From the NCBI RefSeq assembly GCF_041075285.1, contig NZ_CP163512.1, positions 1,302,001 through 1,366,000 of the forward strand: a DNA stretch of 64,000 bases, written 5' to 3'. Positions 18,294 to 28,997 of this stretch are shown piece by piece. A program made the translations under genes and the position numbers. Every line of letters starts with the position of its first letter. Position 1 is the first letter of the stretch. This DNA comes from Providencia rettgeri (GTDB taxonomy: Bacteria > Pseudomonadota > Gammaproteobacteria > Enterobacterales > Enterobacteriaceae). Under the pieces are notes generated by a model, which saw only the letters and a program-made list of their open reading frames with translations, did not search any database and was not told where the DNA came from.

Positions 18294-20555
18294 ATGAAAA
18301 ATAAAATAATATTATTGAGTATGAGTCTGGTTTTTACTGGTACTCAAGGAATCGCTTTTGCTGAAAATACAGGGCAAAAAGCACAAGGCAAAGAAAACAT
18401 AGTTAAATTTAGCCAATTAAAAGTTTCAGGTGCACAAAAACAAACACCGTTGGTTAAAGCACTGGAAAAAGCTGGGGCTTTCAGTGCTGTCGGTACAGAG
18501 AATAAATTACAAAGCTTGGATAAAGTCATCCGCACTATGCCCGGAACATACACTCAGATGGATAGCAGCCAAGGCACCGTAAACGTGAATATCCGAGGCC
18601 TAAGCGGCTTTGGGCGCGTCAATATGATGGTTGATGGAGTGACGCAAAGCTATTATGGGATTTCCCCGAGTAAATACACACACGGAATGCAACCCAATAA
18701 TGATTTCGGCTCGTTAATTGACCCTAACTTTATTGTGGCAGTGGAAGTAGAAAAAGGGCAGTTAAATGGAAGCAATAGCGTAAATGCTTTGGCGGGGAGT
18801 GCTAATTTCCGCACCATCAGTATTGATGATGTCATTTTCCACAACAGTTTATATGGGCTACGTAGCAAAGCCAGTTGGGGAGATAACGGACTCGGTTATA
18901 ATGGTATGGTTGCCGTTGCAGGGAAAAGCTTATTAAGTGATGGAGACGGTTATTTAGGTGGTCTAATTGGTATTAGCGGTCATAATATCCCCGGCAGTTA
19001 TAAAAATGGCGATGGTTTTGATAGTGACGGGTTTGCCACAGATCCCTCATTTAAACAAAAACCACAATCTCAATTAGCAAAGCTTAAATATAAACCGAAT
19101 GACAGCCATGAATTAGAGTTTAGTGGGCGCTTTTTGCAAAATAAACTGACCAGCAGAAAAATTAATAGTGAAGATTATTATCTAAAATATAAATATACGC
19201 CATTAAATGAATTAATTGATGTGGAAATCTTGGCAAGCCATGGAAATAATAAACAGAAATTCCAAGGTGATCCTATTGGTGGTGCTTTTAGAGATGCTAT
19301 ATCTGAAAATAAATCCGACAGTATCAATTTGTCAAATACCAGCCATTTTTCTTATGGTGATGTGGATTATCAATGGCAAGTTGGTTCGAAATTGATGAAG
19401 ACCAAATACCAAAAAACTTCCAAACCCGTTGAAGATCCTAATACCCAGATATTTAACCCTTTTTCACCGAGCGGTACGCAAGATATTACGAGTGTTTACA
19501 CACAATTTGAAGGGAAATATGATATTTATACAGCCACATTTGACCTTAACTACCTTAATTATAAGGTTAAAGGCTACAAACCCGCATGTGATGAAACCGA
19601 AAAATGTTTTCCGCAAGAAGCTAGCACATTGAATATCAAGGATAGCGGTATTAACCCCGGCGTTTTATTATCAGCGCAAATTATTCCTGAATTTCAACCT
19701 TTTGTGAGTTATGCGCATTCAATGCGTGCGCCTAATTCGCAAGAAGCCTTTTTCTCCCAAAATGGCGGTCAAAGTATGAACCCATTCCTTAAAGGCGAAA
19801 AATCAAAAACATGGCAAGTTGGATTTAACAGCTTTAAACCTGATCTCGTGGTAGAAGGAGATCAATTTAATTTGAAAGCGCTGTGGTTCCATACCCATGT
19901 CAAAGACTACATTACGAGTAAATCTTTTATGTTATGTAGAGCAAACGCACAAGAAGAGTTTGATTGGTGCTTGGTTAATGATGATGCTTGGAACAAAGAA
20001 AATCCGACTTTTTTTCAACGGGCAGATATGTATGTTAATGACCCAAGAGATGTGAATTTACGTGGATATGAACTGCAAGCTAACTATGATGCAGGGGTAT
20101 TTTATTCTATGATTTCGTATACTAAAGAGTCGGGGAAACAGCCCGTTTCTATTGCAAGTACTTCCATTTTTAGCGCAGGTGACTTTACACAATTGCCTGA
20201 ATACTATGTCACATTAGATTCTGGCGTACGCTTACTTGATGAAAAGCTAACACTAGGCTCAACCATTACATGGACAGGTCCCTCAAAGCGCATCAGCCCA
20301 CTTCCTGATAGTGATATAAATGGTGATGCCATGACAGAAAAGTACGAAAAACAACCGACGATTATTGACTTATATGCAGATTATGAAATCAATAGAAATG
20401 TCAAACTCATGATGACAGTTAACAATATCATGAATAAAAACTATACGGATGTATTAAACCGTGCAAATTCGGGGGCTGCTATGGAAGAGCGCGGTAGAAA
20501 TAATGAAACAGGAAGAGGGCGCACTTATATGCTTGGTGGGCAAATTCGTTTTTAA
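18294..20555 (+). CDS. TonB-dependent outer-membrane receptor
   Basis: A 753-residue receptor with a signal peptide (cleavage after GIAFA), a plug domain with LDKVIRTMPGTYTQMD and VNVNIRGLSGFGRVNMMVDGV, and a long beta-barrel with the TonB-receptor C-terminal segment VNNIMNKNYTDV and a terminal Phe. The plug resembles receptors of the haemoglobin/haem/transferrin type. Linkage to ChaN, TonB and a trypsin-like oligopeptidase fits capture of iron or haem, possibly from protein sources. The ligand is inference. No convincing Fur box was seen directly upstream. Confidence 0.85.
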   Translation: MKNKIILLSMSLVFTGTQGIAFAENTGQKAQGKENIVKFSQLKVSGAQKQTPLVKALEKAGAFSAVGTENKLQSLDKVIRTMPGTYTQMDSSQGTVNVNIRGLSGFGRVNMMVDGVTQSYYGISPSKYTHGMQPNNDFGSLIDPNFIVAVEVEKGQLNGSNSVNALAGSANFRTISIDDVIFHNSLYGLRSKASWGDNGLGYNGMVAVAGKSLLSDGDGYLGGLIGISGHNIPGSYKNGDGFDSDGFATDPSFKQKPQSQLAKLKYKPNDSHELEFSGRFLQNKLTSRKINSEDYYLKYKYTPLNELIDVEILASHGNNKQKFQGDPIGGAFRDAISENKSDSINLSNTSHFSYGDVDYQWQVGSKLMKTKYQKTSKPVEDPNTQIFNPFSPSGTQDITSVYTQFEGKYDIYTATFDLNYLNYKVKGYKPACDETEKCFPQEASTLNIKDSGINPGVLLSAQIIPEFQPFVSYAHSMRAPNSQEAFFSQNGGQSMNPFLKGEKSKTWQVGFNSFKPDLVVEGDQFNLKALWFHTHVKDYITSKSFMLCRANAQEEFDWCLVNDDAWNKENPTFFQRADMYVNDPRDVNLRGYELQANYDAGVFYSMISYTKESGKQPVSIASTSIFSAGDFTQLPEYYVTLDSGVRLLDEKLTLGSTITWTGPSKRISPLPDSDINGDAMTEKYEKQPTIIDLYADYEINRNVKLMMTVNNIMNKNYTDVLNRANSGAAMEERGRNNETGRGRTYMLGGQIRF

Positions 20556-20570
20556 TTAGAGTGATAACTT

Positions 20571-20600
20571 GGGTTTCATCGAAAAATAAAGATGAAACCC
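20571..20600. terminator. Terminator between receptor gene and xseA
   Basis: A 10-bp perfect stem GGGTTTCATC / GATGAAACCC with a 10-nt A-rich loop lies between the convergent receptor and xseA genes. Downstream bases on both sides are A/T-rich, so it may serve both strands. Confidence 0.75.
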
Positions 20601-20609
20601 ATAAAACAG

Positions 20610-21986
20610 TTAATTTAATTTTTTAGAAGAACGTTTTGCTTTTACTTTTTCAATATGGGTAATTTCACTTTCTACCCAACCATCATTTAAGCGAGTACGT
20701 AATTGTTGCCCAAGTTTGACTTGGCTAGTTTTCTTCAATACTGCACCATCAGGCGCTTCACTTATACTAAAACCACGGGCGAGTGTTGCCAATGGGCTAA
20801 CCGCTTCCATTTTTGAACAAGCGACCGCAAAACGCTGCCTGTAGTGATTCACTAATTGTGACATCATATTTTGCAAATGGTATTGCGTTTGTTGCAGATG
20901 GCGCTGCTGTTTTTGCCATTGTGCACGCAAATCGTTTTGTTGTAGCCGACGATTGACCCTATCAAATTGAAACGTGGCAGTATGTAATTGACGCGTCATT
21001 GATTGAGTCAACTTTTGCTGCAATAAATTAAGTTGGTTATGTTGCCTTGCTAAACGTAATTGCGGATGTTGCTGCTGTAGGCGATGATGCAAACGCGAAA
21101 ACCTTTGTTGTTGACCCGCAATATAATAATCCATTGCCATTTCAAGGTGTTGCTGTGCTGATTTTAGTTGACGTAGCATCTCTTGCTGGTTACGGCTAAC
21201 CAGTTCGGCAGCCGCAGATGGCGTTGGCGCTCTTACGTCAGCCACATAATCCGCAATAGTGACATCAGTTTCATGCCCCACGGCACTGATTATTGGTAAT
21301 TGACTCGAAAATATCGCTCTTGCGACGATCTCTTCGTTAAACGCCCATAAGTCTTCTAATGAGCCACCACCGCGACCAACAATCAACACATCACATTCAC
21401 GACGTAAATTAGCCAATTCAATCATACGTGCTATTTGAGCAGGCGCGAGTTCCCCTTGAACAGCGGTAGGATAGATAACAATAGGGAGTGACGGGTCGCG
21501 GCGACGGAGGATGTTTAAAATATCGTGCAAGGCGGCTCCCGTCGCAGAGGTAATAATACCGACGGACTTTGCTGGGCTAGGTAACGGCTTTTTATAGCGA
21601 GCATCGAATAATCCTTGAGCACTCAGCGTTTGTTTGAGTAACTCAAAGCGTTGCTGTAATAACCCTTCACCCGCAGGTTGCATGCTTTCGATAATTAACT
21701 GGTAATCGCCACGAGGCTCATACAAGGTGACAGTAGCACGCACTAACACCTGTTGCCCATTTTGTGGGCGAAAAGTCACTCTTGCATTTTGCCCACGGAA
21801 CATTGCCGCACGAACTTGCGCACGGTCATCTTTCAGCGTCAAATACCAGTGACCTGAACTCGGTTGGGAAAAATTTGAAATTTCTGCGGTGAGCCAAATA
21901 CGACCCATTTGCTGATCGAGTAATTCGCGAACGGCAAGGTTAAGCTTACTAACAGAAAAAATTGCACTATTTTGTGAAGTCGACAT
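20610..21986 (-). CDS. xseA: Exodeoxyribonuclease VII large subunit XseA
   Basis: A 458-residue large subunit of exonuclease VII, which degrades single-stranded DNA to oligonucleotides with XseB (not in the window). The N-terminal OB-fold ([20 protein letters not shown]), the catalytic region ([16 protein letters not shown], then [14 protein letters not shown]) and a long Gln-rich coiled coil (about residues 265-385) are visible. It is divergent from guaB, the same arrangement as in E. coli. Confidence 0.96.
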   Translation of the reverse strand: MSTSQNSAIFSVSKLNLAVRELLDQQMGRIWLTAEISNFSQPSSGHWYLTLKDDRAQVRAAMFRGQNARVTFRPQNGQQVLVRATVTLYEPRGDYQLIIESMQPAGEGLLQQRFELLKQTLSAQGLFDARYKKPLPSPAKSVGIITSATGAALHDILNILRRRDPSLPIVIYPTAVQGELAPAQIARMIELANLRRECDVLIVGRGGGSLEDLWAFNEEIVARAIFSSQLPIISAVGHETDVTIADYVADVRAPTPSAAAELVSRNQQEMLRQLKSAQQHLEMAMDYYIAGQQQRFSRLHHRLQQQHPQLRLARQHNQLNLLQQKLTQSMTRQLHTATFQFDRVNRRLQQNDLRAQWQKQQRHLQQTQYHLQNMMSQLVNHYRQRFAVACSKMEAVSPLATLARGFSISEAPDGAVLKKTSQVKLGQQLRTRLNDGWVESEITHIEKVKAKRSSKKLN

Positions 21987-22078
21987 GTGAGCCAGATCAA
22001 ATTTTAAAACAAAGACTTAATCGTCAAATACTAACCTAGCCATCGGAGTTATCAAGTATTTTTTCAAAAAAAGGCTGG

Positions 22079-22094
22079 AAGCAACCGATTACGG
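22079..22094. promoter_or_regulatory. PurR-like operator in the guaBA promoter
   Basis: AAGCAACCGATTACGG matches 12 of 16 positions of the PurR operator (ACGCAAACGTTTNCGT). It lies just upstream of a good -10 (TATAAT, 22099-22104). Known: guaBA is PurR-repressed in E. coli. The site assignment here is by eye. Confidence 0.55.
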
Positions 22095-22103
22095 TGTGTA
22101 TAA

Positions 22104-23624
<1,521 letters not shown>

Positions 23625-23708
23625 CCGATAACTTTACAGGGTGATGTGCTGATGTGTCGCACGTCACCAATTTTTATTTTTGACTTGAATTTTTGGAATT
23701 CTCCTCAA

Positions 23709-25286
23709 ATGACAACTAATATCCATAAGCATCGCATCCTTATCCTTGACTTCGGTTCGCAATATACACAGCTGATTGCCCGCCGTATCCGTGAAATTGG
23801 CGTTTATTGTGAACTCTGGGCGTGGGACGTTACAGAAGAGCAAATTCGAGAATTTAATCCAAATGGTATTATTCTTTCTGGTGGCCCAGAAAGTACCACT
23901 GAAACTGATAGCCCACGCGCACCAGATTACGTCTTCAATGCGGGTGTGCCGGTATTAGGTATCTGCTACGGCATGCAAACTATGTCAATGCAATTAGGTG
24001 GTGCTGTCGAAGTTTCAGGTGAGCGCGAGTTCGGTTATGCAAACGTCGAAATTACTGAACAATGTGAGTTATTCCGTGATATCAAGGATTCTCTGAATGA
24101 AGCGGGTAAACCAGTTTTAGACGTGTGGATGAGTCACGGTGATAAAGTGACGGCGATCCCTGCTGATTTCAAAACGATCGCCAGCACACCAAGCTGCCCA
24201 TATGCCATCATGGCAAATGATGAGAAAAAATTCTACGGCGTGCAGTTTCACCCAGAAGTAACCCATACACACCAAGGGCTGAATATTTTAACTCGTTTTG
24301 TTAAAGATATTTGCCAGTGTGACGCCTTATGGACACCCGCTGCAATTATTGAAGATACAGTCGCACGTTTAAAAGAGCAGATCGGTGATGACCATGTTTT
24401 ACTGGCTTTATCAGGTGGCGTTGACTCTTCCGTTACTGCGTTACTGTTAAATCGTGCCATTGGTAAACGTTTAACCTGTGTATTTGTGGATAACGGTTTA
24501 TTGCGTTTAAACGAAGCTGATCAAGTGATGGACATGTTTAAAGGAAAATTTGACCTGAACATTGTTCATGCAAAAGCAGAAGATCGCTTCTTAAGTGCAC
24601 TGGCTGGGATCAGCGATCCAGAAGCAAAACGTAAGAAAATTGGACACGTGTTTATCGAAGTTTTCGACGAAGAATCTGCTAAATTACCCAATATCAAGTG
24701 GTTAGCACAAGGTACTATCTATCCCGATGTTATTGAGTCTGCGGCATCATCAACTGGCAAGGCACATGTGATTAAGTCTCACCACAATGTGGGTGGGTTG
24801 CCGGATGATATGAAACTTGGTTTAGTTGAACCACTAAAAGAGTTATTTAAAGACGAAGTGCGTAAAATTGGCTTAGAATTAGGCTTACCGTACGACATGT
24901 TATATCGTCATCCGTTCCCTGGCCCAGGTTTAGGCGTTCGTGTATTAGGTGAAGTGAAGAAAGAGTACTGTGACTTACTGCGCCGCGCAGATGCTATCTT
25001 TATTGAAGAACTGCATAAAGCTGATTTGTATCATAAAGTTAGCCAAGCATTCACTGTGTTCTTACCTGTGCGCTCCGTGGGGGTTATGGGGGATGGCCGT
25101 AAATACGATTGGGTTGTTTCACTGCGTGCAGTTGAAACCATCGATTTTATGACCGCACATTGGGCACACTTGCCATACGATTTCTTAGGTCGTGTATCTA
25201 ACCGCATTATCAATGAAGTCGATGGTATTTCCCGCGTAGTTTATGATATCAGCGGTAAGCCACCAGCAACAATTGAGTGGGAATAA
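23709..25286 (+). CDS. guaA: GMP synthase (glutamine-hydrolysing) GuaA
   Basis: A 525-residue amidotransferase converting XMP to GMP. The N-terminal class I glutaminase has the Cys in GICYGMQ and the His/Glu in FHPEVTH; the ATP-pyrophosphatase P-loop is SGGVDSS; the C-terminal dimerisation domain ends TIEWE. The ATG at 23709 ([10 protein letters not shown]) gives exactly the E. coli length; the longer open frame upstream is not conserved. Its last bases form the attachment core used by the adjoining accessory DNA, and the integrated sequence leaves the C-terminus intact. Confidence 0.97.
   Translation: MTTNIHKHRILILDFGSQYTQLIARRIREIGVYCELWAWDVTEEQIREFNPNGIILSGGPESTTETDSPRAPDYVFNAGVPVLGICYGMQTMSMQLGGAVEVSGEREFGYANVEITEQCELFRDIKDSLNEAGKPVLDVWMSHGDKVTAIPADFKTIASTPSCPYAIMANDEKKFYGVQFHPEVTHTHQGLNILTRFVKDICQCDALWTPAAIIEDTVARLKEQIGDDHVLLALSGGVDSSVTALLLNRAIGKRLTCVFVDNGLLRLNEADQVMDMFKGKFDLNIVHAKAEDRFLSALAGISDPEAKRKKIGHVFIEVFDEESAKLPNIKWLAQGTIYPDVIESAASSTGKAHVIKSHHNVGGLPDDMKLGLVEPLKELFKDEVRKIGLELGLPYDMLYRHPFPGPGLGVRVLGEVKKEYCDLLRRADAIFIEELHKADLYHKVSQAFTVFLPVRSVGVMGDGRKYDWVVSLRAVETIDFMTAHWAHLPYDFLGRVSNRIINEVDGISRVVYDISGKPPATIEWE
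25275..25286. mobile_element. Attachment core at guaA 3' end (left direct repeat)
   Basis: GAGTGGGAATAA, the last four codons of guaA, is repeated exactly at 27343-27354. The 3' end of guaA is a known integration site for genomic islands, whose integration regenerates this end. The two copies frame a 2.07 kb accessory segment. Confidence 0.75.
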
Positions 25287-25332
25287 TCCTGCAATAAGAA
25301 TTAGCTAGCAGCGATTAGCAAAATAACGATTT

Positions 25333-25358
25333 AACCCCATGTAACAGTGGGGTTTTTT
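25333..25358 (+). terminator. Rho-independent terminator after guaA
   Basis: ACCCCA / TGGGGT hairpin followed by six T lies about 50 bases after guaA. It is inside the accessory segment, so it came with that DNA or was rebuilt there. Another terminator (27401-27427) lies beyond the right repeat. Confidence 0.8.
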
Positions 25359-25587
25359 GTTTTTATATGGGGGGGCTCTCGGGGGCAGGCAGGGGAAGTA
25401 AGACAACGGCTCAGCAGGGAAGGAATTCCGCCGGACCAGTAACAATCCCGGAGACCGATTTTTCTGCTTTACGGTGATACGATTTTTGGGGTTGGGGTCA
25501 AATCCGGTGTACCTCAGGTAATATTGACACTCCTTAATGTTCCCGATAGTATCTAATGAAGTCGTTTATTGGTATTTTTGGGGATTT

Positions 25588-26016
25588 ATGAGTAGTATTT
25601 TTGAGCCATTTTATACTGTTCATCAGGCGGCAGAGTATCTAAAGTTGCACCCGAAAACCGTACTCCGGTTTATTCACGAAGGGCGCCTGCAGGGAACGAA
25701 GATAGGTAAATCCTATCGAATCCAGCGCTCCAGCCTGGAGGCATTTGCTGGTACGGGGCAGGCACTGAAACCACAGATACAGTCACGAGTAACCTGTGTG
25801 GTAGAGCTGTCTGATGTCTCCCCCGAAGTATCACATCGTCTTACCGTAAACGTGCATGCGATGCTGCTATCTCAGGATCATAGCCCTGAGCGTATTCAAT
25901 TAAATTCTGCCTATGATGCGGAGCGGCAGCATTTGAAGCTGATCATCATCGGTTGCGCTGCCGATACTTCCGACCTCTTACGAAGCCTGGACAGGCAACT
26001 GGAGGCGCTCAGATGA
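25588..26016 (+). CDS. Excisionase-family HTH DNA-binding protein
   Basis: A 142-residue protein. The N-terminal winged HTH of the excisionase/MerR-like type (YTVHQAAEYLKLHPKTVLRF, then IGKSYRIQRSSLEAF) is followed by an about 80-residue C-terminal domain of unknown type. The extra domain makes a regulator more likely than a simple Xis. The start is the ATG at 25588 after GGGGAT; the ORF is open further upstream. Its TGA overlaps the hydrolase ATG (ATGA), giving a coupled three-gene operon. Base composition is visibly richer in G+C than the flanking core genes, suggesting transfer. Confidence 0.75.
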   Translation: MSSIFEPFYTVHQAAEYLKLHPKTVLRFIHEGRLQGTKIGKSYRIQRSSLEAFAGTGQALKPQIQSRVTCVVELSDVSPEVSHRLTVNVHAMLLSQDHSPERIQLNSAYDAERQHLKLIIIGCAADTSDLLRSLDRQLEALR

Positions 26017-26885
26017 CTAAGCAGGTATCGCAAACCTCAAAACTTGATGCCGTACTCCTTGATCAGTATCGAGCCGTTCTTGATCAGTGGCCGGTTCCTG
26101 CTGATCATTTGTGGGTCGATACACGAGAAGGTGACACTTTCGTTGTAGCTTGTGGCCCCAGGGATGCGCCCCCACTGGTTCTGCTACATGGTGCGTTGAC
26201 CAATTCGGCGATATGGATGTTCGATGCTGAACGTTGGTCACAGTCATTTCGTGTCTATGCAGTTGATGTGGTCGGGGAGCCTGGACTTAGCTCTGCTCGG
26301 CAGCCTTCCGTATCGGGAGGCGGGTATGCGGCCTGGCTCGACGATGTGCTTAACGGGTTGAAGCTCAAAAGCACGACCTTTGTTGGCGTTTCTTTCGGAG
26401 GATGGATTGCGCTGGACTACGCAGTGCGTCGAGCTCATCGTGTCGATCGTCTCGCGCTGCTTTGTCCAGCTGGAATCGGCCGTCAGAAGCCGTTCTTCCT
26501 AAAAGCCTTGCCATTTCTGCTGCTCGGATCCTGGGGGAAGTCCAGAGTTCGAGCTATGGTCATGGGACCGCCGCCGCAAGGGTTACAGGGTCCGGCGCAA
26601 TCATTGATGGAGTTCATCTCTAATATTCACGCAAAAGTCCGCCCGAAGCCGACCCGGATTCGACGTTTCTCAGATGAGGATCTTCGGCGCCTTGAAATGC
26701 CTGTTCTTATTATTATTGGGGGACGTGATGCTCTCATCGATTCTGGCGAAACCAAACGGCGGGTAGGGAGCACGATGCCAGGCGCTCAACTCCATTATCT
26801 GGAAGATGGGTTTCATTATCTTCCCAACCAGCGTGAGACGGTCTTTAATTTCCTTCAAGAAAAGAAAATTGGATGCATTCTATGA
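26013..26885 (+). CDS. Alpha/beta-fold hydrolase
   Basis: A 290-residue hydrolase. The oxyanion segment LLHGALTN (57-64), nucleophile elbow GVSFGG (Ser127), Asp239 in GGRDAL and His268 in DGFHYLP make a complete catalytic triad. No signal peptide, so cytoplasmic. The substrate is unknown; small esters, lactones or an antibiotic are possible, since the gene is cargo of an integrated segment under its own regulator. Overlaps both neighbours by ATGA. Richer in G+C than the core genes around it. Confidence 0.82.
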   Translation: MTKQVSQTSKLDAVLLDQYRAVLDQWPVPADHLWVDTREGDTFVVACGPRDAPPLVLLHGALTNSAIWMFDAERWSQSFRVYAVDVVGEPGLSSARQPSVSGGGYAAWLDDVLNGLKLKSTTFVGVSFGGWIALDYAVRRAHRVDRLALLCPAGIGRQKPFFLKALPFLLLGSWGKSRVRAMVMGPPPQGLQGPAQSLMEFISNIHAKVRPKPTRIRRFSDEDLRRLEMPVLIIIGGRDALIDSGETKRRVGSTMPGAQLHYLEDGFHYLPNQRETVFNFLQEKKIGCIL

Positions 26886-27259
26886 GTGACCTTATAACAA
26901 CTTTGGGTAGCTTACGCGTATTGTCCTGCGACGAGAACGGCCCGCAAATTTCTACGGAAGCAGATATCAACCGCATCATCGGAACTGCTTTTGGTGAAAG
27001 GGTTGATCTGGTTGCATTACCCGATACACGATTGACAGAGGATTTCTTCGATCTGAAGACAGGGTTTGCAGGACTTCTTGTCCAAAAATTCGTTAACTAC
27101 CAGCTGCGTCTGGCAATCCTTGGCGACATTTCTGGCGCTTGCGCGCGCAGTAAGGCGCTCAATGACTTTGTATATGAATCTAATCGAGGATCGGTGTGCT
27201 GGTTTCTCAAAGATCGGGAAGAGTTGGATCATAAATTGAATCAGCGAATATCTAAGTGA
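26882..27259 (+). CDS. DUF4180 domain protein
   Basis: A 125-residue protein of the DUF4180 family, recognised by VALPDTRLTEDFFDLKTGFA, then LVQKFVNYQLRLAILGDIS and NDFVYESNRG. The function is unknown. The ATG overlaps the hydrolase stop, so it is third in the coupled operon. The start at 26882 (MSDLITT) is preferred over one three codons upstream. DUF4180 genes in other bacteria commonly lie beside small regulators, as here (general knowledge). Confidence 0.78.
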   Translation: MSDLITTLGSLRVLSCDENGPQISTEADINRIIGTAFGERVDLVALPDTRLTEDFFDLKTGFAGLLVQKFVNYQLRLAILGDISGACARSKALNDFVYESNRGSVCWFLKDREELDHKLNQRISK

Positions 27260-27342
27260 CAATGGATGAAATCCGACGTCTGGAATAACTGTCTTTGATT
27301 ATCGGGGGAGTCTTTGCCTGTTCCTGGGGGGGGCCGATAATA

Positions 27343-27354
27343 GAGTGGGAATAA
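27343..27354. mobile_element. Attachment core, right direct repeat
   Basis: Exact second copy of GAGTGGGAATAA, 2068 bp after the copy inside guaA. To its left lies the three-gene segment, to its right the broken integrase. It can be read as the right end of the first segment and the left end of a second element. No third copy was seen in the window. Confidence 0.7.
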
Positions 27355-27400
27355 CATGGTTATTGTTGATAACAGTTTTTAGTTATCGATAAATTCGAAG

Positions 27401-27427
27401 GCATCAGTAACTTACTGGTGCTTTTTT
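27401..27427 (+). terminator. Rho-independent terminator beyond the right attachment core
   Basis: GCATCAGTAA pairs with TTACTGGTGC and is followed by six T. It may be the ancestral guaA terminator, displaced by integration of the upstream segment, or belong to the second element. Confidence 0.7.
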
Positions 27428-27465
27428 GTTTTTAACAGTCTTTAATTGTTGATAGTTGCAGATAA

Positions 27466-27553
27466 TTTTGACGGTATTATTGACGGTATTGAAAATAAAA
27501 TAGACTATATGAGTGACTCAATACCGTCAGAAAAATAATAAAAATGACGGTAT
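27466..27553. repeat. TGACGGTAT repeats upstream of integrase remnant
   Basis: Four copies of a TGACGGTAT-type motif: two in direct orientation (TTGACGGTATTATTGACGGT), one inverted (AATACCGTCA) and one direct (ATGACGGTAT) just before the integrase start. Such clustered motifs upstream of P4-type integrases are usually recombinase arm sites or integrase regulatory sites. Confidence 0.6.
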
Positions 27554-27572
27554 CACGCAAAGGAATACCGAC

Positions 27573-28289
27573 ATGTTAACCGATAAAAAATTAGAGAGCT
27601 TAAAGCCGGAAGATAAGCTTTATAAAGTAGCTGATCGTGACGGTTTGTATGTTGCTGTTACATAAACTAGTGCTATATCATTTAGATATGATTACCGCTT
27701 TAACGGGCGTAGAGAAACGATAACGTTTGGACGCTACAGCGATGACGGTATTACCCTTGCAGAAGCAAGAGAAATGCTAATCGACGCCAAAAAGACGCTG
27801 AACGCAGGTATATCACCATCTTCACAGAAGCGAGACGGTATTACAAAGCGTAAAGTGGGGTTAACCTTGAAAGACTATACCGTCAAATACCTATCAGAAA
27901 CCCGTTTCGCAGACAGCACGCTAGATATGAAGAGGGCTATTGTCGATAGTGTAACGATAAGTGAAACGTTATTGAAAAATAAGCCATCTGTAACAGCAAA
28001 ACAAACTACTAAAGGGGTGATTGATGCTTTTATGTCATTACCAAACGTTAAGGTCATATCTTCATCAGTTGAAAAATCAAATCCGGTAGGTTTGGATTCA
28101 GCCAGAGGTTATACGGTATTTAACAAGGGTGGTATATTTATTTATTATGATGGAATAAATGCAAATATCTACGATGAAAATAAGATGATACAGGTATCAT
28201 TTATTGGGACTGCTAAAGAAGAAAATGAAGTAAAAGAAATGCAGAATTGTGTAACTGAGATTATCAACACGATTCAATATATTAAATGA
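27573..28289 (+). pseudogene. Broken P4-type integrase with foreign C-terminal part
   Basis: The ATG at 27573 follows AAGGA and starts a DUF4102-type arm-binding domain (MLTDKKLESLKPEDKLYKVA, then DGLYVAVT). A TAA at 27663 interrupts it after 30 codons; the same frame continues as integrase (ISFRYDYRFNGRRETITFGR, then GITLAEAREMLIDAKKTLNA) to about codon 120. The tyrosine-recombinase catalytic domain is absent; the last ~110 codons (from about NKPSVTAKQTTK) do not resemble an integrase and may be another gene's 3' part joined by deletion. Not functional as recombinase. From codon 68 on the frame is open to 28289. Confidence 0.8.
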
Positions 28290-28294
28290 TCTAA

Positions 28295-28318
28295 AAAGCA
28301 CCTCCGCATAGGTGCTTT
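28295..28318 (+). terminator. Hairpin after integrase remnant
   Basis: AAAGCACCT / AGGTGCTTT, a 9-bp perfect stem with a 6-nt loop, lies right after the stop of the chimeric frame. The T-run is only three bases plus A/T-rich sequence. Confidence 0.6.
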
Positions 28319-28543
28319 AAATTACGCTCTCGCGGTAATTAGCCGCCTTATTATCTGTTGAAGTAGTTAATTCTGTCGAAAATATTATCTTTTTCTTTTG
28401 GGGGTATGTTTCCAACTTTTTCCAAGCTTATAAGTTATTGTTGGGTAGTTATCCCATGGAGTGGCCAGCTGCTTTTCTCTAGCAGAGCGTAGTTTTAACT
28501 GGTAATTTTTATACTCAATTTTGTGTAAAAAGTAGTAACATTT

Positions 28544-28894
28544 TTACGGTAACGGGACGTTCTTCTCACCCCATTTGCACATCATGTTTAAAACAGGGAT
28601 TAAGGACTTACCTTTATCAGATAGCATATATTCAACCTTGGGTGGGATCTCCGGGTAGGCGATACGAATAATCAATTCATCCTTTTCCAACTCCTTTAAC
28701 GTTAAGCTGAGTGTTTTGTAAGATATCGTACCAATGCAACGCTGTAATTCATTAAATCTAATCACGGGTTTATACATCGCAAACCAGTACAAAATGATCA
28801 TTTTATACTTGCCATTTATTACCGAGAGAGTGTAACCAAAACCGGTTTGGTTAATGTCAATTCCAGTTGGAGTGCAACTATTTTGGGCGCTCAT
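28544..28894 (-). CDS. HxlR-family transcriptional regulator
   Basis: A 116-residue winged-helix protein of the HxlR type, with the typical SVINGKYKMIILYWF, then RFNELQRCIGTISYKTLSLT and KVEYMLSDKGKSL. One Cys lies near the N-terminus (NSCTPTG), a position used as a redox or electrophile sensor in relatives such as YodB. It is divergent from the oxidoreductase gene at 28998 across a 103-bp gap, the usual layout for HxlR regulators controlling a quinone or aldehyde reductase. Confidence 0.88.
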   Translation of the reverse strand: MSAQNSCTPTGIDINQTGFGYTLSVINGKYKMIILYWFAMYKPVIRFNELQRCIGTISYKTLSLTLKELEKDELIIRIAYPEIPPKVEYMLSDKGKSLIPVLNMMCKWGEKNVPLP

Positions 28895-28997
28895 TTGTAC
28901 TTACCTTTAGGTTAGTATGTGTCATTAGTGTGCGTATTTACTATTTATATAGTGGCTAATATACTCCAACTCACTTTGCGTTTATAGAGAGTATTTT

